DNA of 26,285 bases from Schoenoplectus triqueter. Its lineage: Eukaryota > Streptophyta > Magnoliopsida > Poales > Cyperaceae. Each line of letters begins with the position of its first letter. Within the stretch, counting starts at the first letter, position 1. This document shows positions 18,521 through 26,285 of this stretch, piece by piece. Where the stretch lies: the NCBI GenBank assembly GCA_964058805.1, contig CAXKVV010001332.1, forward strand, positions 1 through 26,285, written 5' to 3'. The notes beneath the pieces are model-generated. The model ran no database searches. It had not been told where the DNA came from and worked only from the letters and a program-made list of their open reading frames with translations. A program made the translations under genes and the position numbers.

Positions 18521-18873
18521 GTTTAGATTAGATTTTGATGGGTTTTTCCTTTGATCAGATTCTACCTATGATTACGATGCACAAAGCCTGGCTTCTCGGT
18601 CCCTCACCCGCGGGCTAGCGGTGCACATACTCAGCCTCCTGCTAAGCCACCATGAAGGGAGGTCAGGACGGCACTTCTCGGTCACATTCTCCATTTTCCT
18701 TTCCTTCTCCCACTCCGGGTGATCATTTTTCACAGACTCGCCTTCTCTTGTTTAGGCACATTTTAGTTGCAGCTCTGATTAGGGTTTGTTTTTCATTTCC
18801 AGTTCACGAGGTGTCTTCTCTCGAGACTGCCCGAGATAACATCCTAGCAGACTCATCAGCGCCAGCGGATGTT
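18521..18873. other. Junction between the mobile-domain pseudogene and the Copia remnant
   Basis: Plus-strand frames read Ser/Pro-rich sequence (SRSHSPFSFPSPTPGDHF) that could be the tail of the mobile-domain protein. No Copia similarity remains left of 18874. The exact boundary between the two elements is not visible. Confidence 0.4.
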
Positions 18874-20062
18874 AAGCTGTGCCAAAGCATGACGGAATCT
18901 CCATGTAAACATCCTCCAGCAAATCCTCGTGAAGAAGCTGGATTTTTCACACCGAGTTGGTGTAGCTTTCCCCGTGAAGAAGCTTTCATCCAACGACATT
19001 CTTGCCTGATGGTAGTGACACAAGCTCCCATGTGTGATTTATGTCGAGAGCCCTCAGTTCCTCATGCATGGCCGTCTTCCACTTTAGATCCCCTTTTGCT
19101 ACCTGCCAACACTTGGGTATAGAAATACCATTCAATGAGGCAATGAATATTGTATGGGCCGGTAATATGCTAGAGTATGAGACAACTAGGCAATATCATG
19201 TGAAAAATCATAGCGATTAGAGAGGTTTGTCTCAATGGCATAAAAGTGAGAGGTGAATAAAGATGAATCATATTACCTGAGTACTCTGAATCTGAGTTAG
19301 ATGTCTCACGAGTTGGGGCAGGTCAGTACAAGAAACTCATTAGCACAAGTGTCACTGCCGACACTGTTTCCTCATTCTGCTTCCTCCTCCTCGCATACAC
19401 TCTCAGCTCCCTCTAAGTCAGAACTCTACCATCCTCAATCTCAGTCGTCTCATTTTTCAGCACCTCAGCCAACTATTATGGCTCCACAACAGATTGTTCC
19501 AGCACCTTAGCTGATCATTTTGGCTCTTCAGCTGATTGTCCCGGCATCACCTGATATAACAAAATAAGTCAAGATATCATCCTCATATGTACTATTCTCT
19601 CACTGGCGCTACTCTCCCCCTCTCGCCTCATGCTGCTAGTATCGGGTGAGGTCACTCTGAAAGAGTAGTACAACTCATTCACTCAAAATGTCACATCCAT
19701 ACTGATAAATAATTGCCTCTCAACTGGTCTTCAACAAACATAACCCTTTTGGGTATCAAAGTAATCTACAAAGATACATTTCACCGCTCTATGATATCTA
19801 ACTTTCCTACTGTTGGTCTATTGTCTTTCATAAAACATACATAATTAAACACCTTTGGAGGAAAAATGCTCTCATTCTTTTTCTATAACACTCTAGATGA
19901 CATCTGGTTGATCAATTGTGCGGTTATCATAATCGCTCATCCCAATAAATATTTTGAAACATTCATAGAGATCATCATGCATCGGGCTACCTCCAATAGA
20001 TGTCTATTCTTTCTCTCTGTCACCCCCATTTTGTGTTGGTGTGTAAGGATACGTGGTCTGAT
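18874..20062 (-). pseudogene. Ty1/Copia integrase-reverse transcriptase remnant
   Basis: Minus-strand translation from 20062: the integrase C-terminal core (HQTTYPYTPTQNG, a one-base frameshift in the GGGGG run, then TERKNRHLLEVAR and LINQMSSRVL); a linker with KGYVC and SNRYDFSHDIA; then reverse transcriptase (IPKCWQVAKGDLKWKTAM, HEELRALDINHTWELVSLP). Just after NVVG most of the RT N-terminal region is missing and the sequence resumes at LLHEDLLEDVYMEIP, ending at FGTA near 18874. Stops and frameshifts throughout show it is dead. The direct repeat CGTGAAGAAGCT at about 18928 and 18971 flanks the RT gap and may mark the deletion. The order and motifs are those of Copia pol. Confidence 0.85.
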
Positions 20063-20559
20063 GATGTATCTCTAGATCTGGGAGAAGGAAGAGAGTGCTC
20101 TGAAAGCTGTTTTCTATCGATTTCAACTGTGTTTACAAAGTATTTTTTCTCTCTTATTTTTTACACTACACTACTCCTCTATTTATAGTGCTCGGAGCCA
20201 TTAATGCACCAGCAAACCTATACATCAATATAATCCTAACTATTCTAGTTATACAGTGGCATTAATTTTCTAATCACACTTCTGTCAACTTCACTGATGC
20301 TTCCATCAGCTGTCTCTGACACATACGACATATGTCAGAAGTGTTTTGTTCATCATCGGGGCAGAGGCTTCATCCTGAGCTCCATGATGTTCTCGAGTTG
20401 TTAGGCTCTGGTCCATCTCAAACTTTGCTTTTGATTTGTGCTCGTGTCTGCTGTTACTGCTGCTGTTCCTTCAGTTTCGGTATGTGATTTCTCAAGATGA
20501 TCGGGTTTCTAAACTCTTGATCTTTCGGAATCGAGACTTAGAGTTTACTACTCCCAACA
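20062..20559 (-). mobile_element. Copia 5' LTR, truncated at its inner end
   Basis: On the minus strand it begins TGTTGGGAGTAG at 20559, has a TATA box (TATAAATAG, around 20181-20188) and a leader rich in AGAGAG, and then runs directly into integrase coding sequence at about 20062. There is no primer-binding site, Gag or protease between, so an internal deletion joined the LTR to pol. The second LTR is not in the window. Confidence 0.7.
20181..20187 (-). promoter_or_regulatory. TATA box of the Copia LTR
   Basis: The minus strand reads CACTATAAATAGAGG, about 375 bases inside the LTR start, at the usual place for the U3/R promoter. Confidence 0.65.
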
Positions 20560-21035
20560 TATAGGCACACGTAGTAAATAAGACTGTTTAATTTGACCTG
20601 TAGAAAAAGATGGAAAGGTATCTTAAAAGAACACCGTTGCTTATATACAAAACCTAAATTTGTAGTAATCGGGAGTCGGGAGTCGGGAGTCGCATGTTGC
20701 TTACGTACGGTATCAAAAGTATATTCACTTTAGTATATATGCAGTTTCTTAGAGTTACACTTTCGGTCGCAGTCATCATTGAATGCATTAAAAATAGATC
20801 TCTTCTGGCAAAAAAGAAAAATAAATAAAGATGAAAAATGTGTTAATTCTCAATTAACAAAATAAGTAGAACAATCAATTTGAAAATAAAAAAAATTACC
20901 AGTACATCTTCACAGATTATGACATAAACAATTCGCACGTGCAAATCAACAAACCATTAACATCCAATTAAACAATTACAATTTAAAAAGAGTCATAATT
21001 TTCGGGACAAGCTCAATATATAGACCATTGAATTG
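20560..21035. other. Intergenic sequence 3' of the NLR gene
   Basis: AT-rich, no gene recognised. A 7-base word GGGAGTC is repeated three times near 20668-20690. The stretch would contain the NLR 3' UTR and polyadenylation signals; none is convincing. Confidence 0.5.
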
Positions 21036-24000
21036 TTAGTAAGCCTTGCCTGAGCACAGACATAGAGCTTGCTTAGAAAGGGCTTTCAACTTTTCTGTAT
21101 ATCCTTGTTTTACTGCTTTGCTCCTATAGTCGTGTTCCCTAGAATATAATGACAATAAAATTAACCTCGGTCACATGAAAAAGGAACTGAAATGAAATCA
21201 TATATTTATGGATAAAATCCTTTTATTTTTTTTTCAACTAATCTAATCAGATTTCATATTATCTTAAATAAATAGATAAAAAGGACAAGTACATGGAAGC
21301 AGTTAAGAAAAGACAACCTTATTTCTTGTTCAATTTTCTCCAGAACCAGTCCTGATTTATGGAACGGATGTGTACTGACTGCGTAGCTGATATCATGAGA
21401 AACAATTGTGCTGACATGACCAATTAATGAAACATCTTTGAGCATTGGGAGGTTTTCGATGCCCTCAAGTTTACCCATTTGATTCTCGGAGAAGACCCAC
21501 TTGAATACCGTTAGTTCAGGTGCTGCCCGTTCCATAAAGTGTATCTTCTGAATTGCACTGCAATGAACAACCAACATTCTGAGGTGCTTGAATTCACCTT
21601 TACTTAATGTTAATACTTGTTCATTCAGCGAGTTGGTGTAGAGCTTGAAGCAAAGCAGACTTTCGACTTTCCCTAGTAATTTGATAGCATCACTGCTGAG
21701 CTGTGTTTCAGAAAGGGTGAGCTTTGAAAGGTGTTTTTGGTCAGCGATCCATTGCGGTAGCCTCCCTAGTCGGCCCTTCAGGTTTAGGCTCTTGAGCAGC
21801 AAAGGTGGAAAACACAGGTACGTCATAAACTCAAGAGAGCTCTCCACACGCTCATCATGAACTGAAAGAGACCGAAGAGAGCCACTTAACATCATGATAG
21901 AGATGCACAGTGGCTTGGAGTTCAGTTCCTTCTCTTCTATAACCAGGCCCAACTTCTTCAGGTTTTTCAGGTTACGCACCACATGCAACAACTTCGATGC
22001 TTTTGTGGCACTTACATTTGCTAATGTCTGCAAGGCCCTCATTCCCTCCATCCCTTCTGGTACCTTAACTGCCTTTGGCCAAGAATTTAGGTCTTTTCCA
22101 ACAGTTTCATTTTCGGTCTTATGGGAATGACCAGCAAGAAAATGTTTTAATTGATCGAGATTGACAATCCCATGAGGCACTTCATTAATTTTTGTTTGCC
22201 TTATGTCCAACGTTTCCAGCCACTTGAGTTTACCTATTTTCTTCGGAAGATGACTAACATCTGTGTTCCTGAGGCTCAAGAACTTGAGCTGAATGAACTC
22301 AGGTAAGTTGTTCAATTCACGGTTCCTAAGGCATTTGTAACCTTCTAAATCAAGAATAGTTAAGGATGTGTAATTTTTAGAAGAAAGCCTCTCCCTCACG
22401 TTGGTAAGAACATTGGAGGGACTCTGAATATCACATAGTTGAAGAGAATCAGGATCAGTGTTGGATGCTTGTTGATTATTTTCTGGCATCACACTAGTTG
22501 CTCCAAAATCACTGATATCTTTGAAGACATTATTTATCGTACAGCTCTTGATCCTCCCGCTGGAATGTACACTTTCTGGTTTTAAGACACACCTACTCAT
22601 GAGCTCATCGAAATAGCCCTCAGCGAGCTCTTCTTCACTCAAACCTCCTGACGATCTTATGAAACCCTTAGCTATCCATCTCCTCATTAATCTTTTTCTT
22701 TTTATTGCATACCCCTCTGGAAGAATTCTAAGATCCAAGAAACATTTCTTCAACGAGGAGGGAAGATAATTGTAGCAAAGCTTAACCACCTGCATGACTT
22801 TTTCATCTTCATCAGGGAAGTCTTGCATCATAATATCAACCACATCAATAGCCAACTGATTAACCATCCTAACATCCCCGTCAGCTCCAGCCAGCACCCC
22901 ACACACACACTTCAGCGCCAAGGGCACCGAACAACAATATTCCACTGCAGGTCTTGCCTCATGTGCATGGGAGTCTGAACTGAAATGATTAAAGAACAAT
23001 CTGTTGGCCAATTCTTGACGGTGATACTCGGATAATTTTTCCACAGGGTAATCTGGGGAACCAGAACAACAGTGGTTGGCTATATTCTTGGACCGAGTTG
23101 TTACTACAACTATGCCATGATCTAGATATCTGTGAGGCAAAGCAGGTTTTATGCTGTCCCAATGATTTGTATCCCATAATGAATCCAAAATGATCAGAAA
23201 CCTGCAATAATTGATCTGATCAAAAAGACACAGCATACTTTTTGAAAGACGAGCACAATGTATTTCATTTGTAGTGTGACAATTTCTTTTTGGAAATAGA
23301 AATTTTTGGAGTATTGTAACAGGTGATTTGTGAAACCATATATATTAATTCTGTTTACACGTGTCAAATATTTTATCCTACAAACTACAAAGTATAAATA
23401 GCTCACAAAACATGCAACTACATTGAAACTTAGTCAGGAAGGCTAGTTTATTTGATTAGTTGGTTGTCTGGTTGAGTTGTGCAGTTGAAGAAAAATTACC
23501 AGCTTTTCCTCATGAGCCTGGTTCAACATTGATTTTGGACTGTCCATTAAGAAAAACATTGACCTGACAGTGCTCAAACTTTTTATTATACCAGAGCATG
23601 GAACTCAGTGGTGGATTCAGAGGGGCTGCCCCCCTAATTTTTCAAAAACATCTGAAAAACATGTATAATTTAATAAAAAAATCAGAACTTTGTATGTCTG
23701 ACCCCTTCTTAATCTTTCTTTCTCTGTAGTGAATGTCTGATCCCTCTAGTCTCGTCCCCAATCTAAAATGATGACTCCACCCCTGATGGAACTTGACTTA
23801 CTAAGTACATATTGTAAATACTTTTCAAAGAATCGACGATGCAAGCAAGCTATCAGGTGGAAACAAACACATGAAGTTCATGACTTCTGTAATGGAAGTT
23901 ATTCAACTGTTTGCACATAAATTAATTAATTTCATTTTGCAATAGTTATTAGGCAAATTGTAGCAAATTCTGTCCATCCTACTAGACTTGACTCTATTGC

Positions 24001-25049
24001 AGATTATGAACAACGATTAAGAAGTGGAGGTTGTGAACTTGCGATAACATGGAGATATCTATGGTAATTTGTTGTTTCAGAGAGTTGAAGTACCTGCTTT
24101 GTCTGCTTAACTCCTCTTTCAAAGTTTTTATTAGTTCATTCACGTCATTATTTTGGATTTCTATAAGGGGGCACTTCAAGATTTGTCTCAGAATGTCCTT
24201 GAGAACCATCTTTATGTTAGGCTCCCTTGAGAGAGTTACCCAAGCAGCACCAGTAATGTTGTGCTGCAGCTCATTCTTCCTGCGGTACAGGATTTTTGCC
24301 AGAGCAGTTTTGCCAGACCCTGCTGGCCCAGTAATTGCTAGCACAGTGCATTTTTGCTCAGACAAAAGCTCGAGGTTGTTCACTATAGCCATGTCGATGC
24401 CAACCAGTGCATCCTCAGCTATTATTTGATTGTAGCATATCAAATGTGGGGGCTGTGGGGTCATTTCTTGAGGTGCATTGTTGTTTTTCTGTTCATCTTC
24501 TTGTGATTGTGATTTAATTGCTTCCTTTTGTTGTTGTTCGACTGTGACATTATACCTGGAGCGCCTCTCACTGACTTCCTTGGCGCGGTTCTTCAGTTCC
24601 TGTTATTAAAAAGATTTTACCTAAAAAATTTAATTATATTATTTTACTGAAGAAGAACTAATAAGAAATTAGGGGAAGACCTGTATGGTCTTGGCAATCT
24701 GGTAGCGTGGCCAACAGGTCCAAAAAGAACGGAGAAATCGTTGAATAGCCGCTCTCTTTCCACGCCGGTAGTGGCCGCCAAGAATGAGTGTGAAATCATC
24801 AACGCACAACTCAGCATCGCAAGCCAGCTCAAGGACATGCAGCATCCAGACCCTCATTTGATTGTTGAGGTGCATGGCGCTGATGAGATCATGCAGGAAC
24901 CCATCCATGCTCTGTAACTCGTCCCTGATGAACTGGATGTCCTGGCGAACACTTCCCCAAAGCAGGGCCTCGTTCCAGAGGAAGGTCCCAAGCTTCCCTA
25001 CAGCGCTTTTGAGGACACCTTCCGCGTAGCTTCCCAGAGCTGCCTCCAT
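21036..25049 (-). CDS. CC-NB-LRR disease-resistance-type protein, four exons
   Basis: Predicted intracellular NLR immune receptor. Exons: 25049-24681, 24599-24094, 23201-21318, 21138-21036, summing to 954 codons with stop. All junctions are GT-AG and in phase (CAG/GTCTTC, AACAG/GAA, GCAG/GTAC, TTGCAG/G, AAG/GTTGTC, TTCTAG/G). Rx-type coiled coil at residues 1-160 with DAELCVDDF in the EDVID position. NB-ARC: P-loop GPAGSGKT (214-221), kinase-2 FLIILDSLWD (D298 then S299 in place of the second Asp), RNBS-B VVVTTR, SVPL in place of GLPL (383-386), RNBS-D CFLDLRILPEGY, and INN (514-516) where MHD is expected. About 370 residues of leucine-rich repeats follow from about 565. The start MEAALGSYAEG is chosen by family resemblance; an upstream in-frame ATG at 25115 is possible. 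The last exon is the least certain; without it the frame reads through to a stop at 21254. No frameshift, so the gene may be expressed, but the altered motifs make ATPase-dependent switching doubtful. Confidence 0.85.
23202..24093 (-). other. NLR intron 2
   Basis: 892 bases, GT-AG, splitting an Arg codon (AG/G) between the P-loop and kinase-2 exons. Splicing restores SRQSRFLIILD, the expected family sequence. It carries a MITE at 23606-23785. Confidence 0.85.
23606..23785. mobile_element. hAT-type MITE in the NLR intron
   Basis: A 180-bp non-coding insertion with 14-base terminal inverted repeats CAGTGGTGGATTCA (23606-23619) and TGACTCCACCCCTG (23772-23785) that pair at 12 of 14 positions. 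It is flanked by a perfect 8-bp target-site duplication ATGGAACT (23598-23605 and 23786-23793). An 8-bp duplication and CAG...CTG ends fit the hAT superfamily; it is too short to encode a transposase. Confidence 0.88.
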
Positions 25050-25190
25050 CTCTCCGTCTCTCACTTTCTCACTTTGCTCGCTCCCCCCTTCACCTCTCCA
25101 TTCTTCTTCAAACAACTTTTAATATAAATATTAGAGGTAGCCGGAAAGACTTTTTGATTAGTGTACAAAAGAAGAGCAACCTATAAAAAG
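25050..25190 (-). promoter_or_regulatory. Likely NLR promoter and leader
   Basis: The minus strand has a purine-rich leader before the ATG at 25049 and two weak TATA-like words, TATTTATA (about 25122-25130) and CTTTTTATAG (25181-25190). The first would place the transcription start near 25095, downstream of the alternative ATG at 25115, which favours the 25049 start. Confidence 0.35.
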
Positions 25191-25959
25191 ATAAAGATGA
25201 CAATCCCAATTGCGGAGCTTCAACATCGACGTCTCAACTTTGAAGGAGAATCAAACATGGTCAATAATGATTATAACAAATCTTTGAAAGACTTTGCAGC
25301 ACGGATCAGGTTCAAAACATCCCGAGTAAGAACCCGAAATTTTTTTTGGTTCCATCTAAGAACTCCAATAAAACAAATTCAGTTCCGATATGGTAATTTC
25401 TGCTCGGATCAACCGTGGCATTGTGCTGGGATTAGTTTAGGGACTGAGAAAAATCTGCGGGTCATTTCATTTTCACAAAGGACTTGAGAAAAATGTTTGG
25501 GTCATTCTAAAAACCAATTCAATCATGCAAGAATATATTCTTGAAATATTTTTTATCTTCTCTAAAATGAAAAAGTTCGTCATATAGATTGGCGGAAAAA
25601 CTACACAAGCACTGCCATCCTGTTTTTCCTTTAAAACAGGGAATCCGTAAATTACTGGAATAAAAGATTGATCAGGTCAAGTCAATAGAAAGCCCCTTAA
25701 TTTAATTATGATAGTCATTCATTTTTGTATCTTTTTCTTCACTTAGGCCGTCCCGTGCACGCAATGACAATTTGCATGCATAAATAATTCAATCTCCAAT
25801 TCAAACCTTTCACAAAGGCATCTTTCCCACAATAATAAAAAAAAACGGACCTGATTAGTTGATGGGTGGGTGCATCCGTGCTTATCTTGACAACTATTAG
25901 TTTATGATTAATTGGTTCAATTATTATGTGATTTTATTTGGTTTCTTTGGGATATCTAA
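25191..25959. other. Upstream intergenic sequence
   Basis: No gene recognised; a 108-residue plus-strand frame at 25161-25487 has no domain and biased composition. A short direct repeat (GGACTGAGAAAAATCTGCGG at 25441 and a relative at 25480, period about 39) lies at 25441-25506. Confidence 0.45.
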
Positions 25960-26285
25960 ATTGGATATCGATCCGGGTGATCAAATTTTTTATTTATGTT
26001 TAGGCATTGACGCTCGCATAAATAAAAAGTTTTAAGTTTATAAGTTGGGTCTTGGTTAGTGCCCGCTTAGGCGAGACTCAAGTTAGTGAGTTGAGCCCTG
26101 TTTAGTGTCCGTTTAGGCGAGACTCAAGTTAGTGAGTTGGACCCTAGTTAGCGCGCCCGCTTAAGGATGAATCTGGTAATTTATAAATTAGATTTTTATT
26201 ATGGGTGCTTCCATCTCGTACTATATATACTACTTCCACAGATTTTCTATTTTGGGTTTTCTTATCATCTCATATCATCGCATGT
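25960..26285 (+). mobile_element. Diverged fragment of the same LTR-like repeat as 15580-15860
   Basis: Same order of blocks as 15580-15860: GGCATTGACGCTCGC (GGCATTGGCGCCCGC in the other), AAGTTTATAAGTTGGG, GTGCCCGCTTAGG, GGGTG(C/T)TT...ATCTCGTAC, TTCCACAGATTTT. Here the CCCGCTTAGGCGAGACTCAAG (truncated to GCTTAGGCGAGACTCAAG) unit is duplicated. The fragment runs off the right edge, so the element flanks the NLR on this side. Confidence 0.75.

Noticed and set aside
23994..24093. Read-through of NLR exon 2 giving FLIVVHNLQ, resembling a kinase-2 motif
   Set aside because: It ends in a stop almost at once, lacks the Asp pair, and exon 3 supplies a proper FLIILDSLWD at the correct distance in phase after splicing; taken as intronic coincidence.
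25161..25487. Plus-strand 108-residue frame upstream of the NLR
   Set aside because: No domain, overlaps the likely NLR promoter, composition like non-coding DNA.

Overview
This is nuclear DNA from a flowering plant, probably a monocot and perhaps a Poales lineage. The basis is a CC-NB-LRR immune-receptor gene with spliceosomal introns and monocot-style motifs, several plant LTR-retrotransposon lineages, and repeated GTGGGGCCCAC / CACCTGTCAGTG blocks of a kind familiar from grass genomes. The species cannot be named from sequence alone. There are no bacterial genes, CRISPR arrays, rRNA or tRNA genes that I could support.

Left part (1-~6780): the 5' part of a Ty3/Gypsy retrotransposon on the minus strand. 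One reading frame starts at 4821 and is still open at base 1 (1607 codons). It encodes a long N-terminal region, a coiled coil, a Gag core, a CX2HX4HX4C zinc motif, an aspartic protease and an acidic linker, then begins a second copy of the segment that precedes the zinc motif. Upstream lie two copies of a primer-binding-like site in a 146-bp-period duplication, an inverted repeat around them, and a presumed long 5' LTR. Its U3 is built of short inverted repeats whose arms change together while the loops stay constant.

Middle (6800-16420): AT-rich DNA with degenerate tandem units, two TATA-bearing promoter or LTR-like blocks in opposite orientation (about 9350 minus, 9610 plus), a possible first exon at 10126, an array of G-box-like palindromes at 43-bp spacing, diverged direct repeats, a CT-rich TATA-bearing block, and an LTR-like block ending GGGGTGTGACA at 16418. 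The 3' part of that block has a diverged relative at the right edge of the window (25960-26285).

16690-20560: a decayed plant-mobile-domain gene (plus strand) next to a Ty1/Copia remnant (minus strand). The Copia remnant has a partial LTR joined directly to integrase, followed by the integrase-RT linker and a partly deleted reverse transcriptase.

21036-25049 (minus): the one likely host gene, a four-exon CC-NB-LRR gene of about 953 codons. Its frame is intact, but the kinase-2, GLPL and MHD motifs are altered. Its second intron carries a 180-bp hAT-type MITE with a perfect 8-bp target-site duplication. The picture is an NLR embedded in nested retroelements. The least ordinary signals are the covarying palindromes of the Gypsy LTR and the duplicated primer-binding region.
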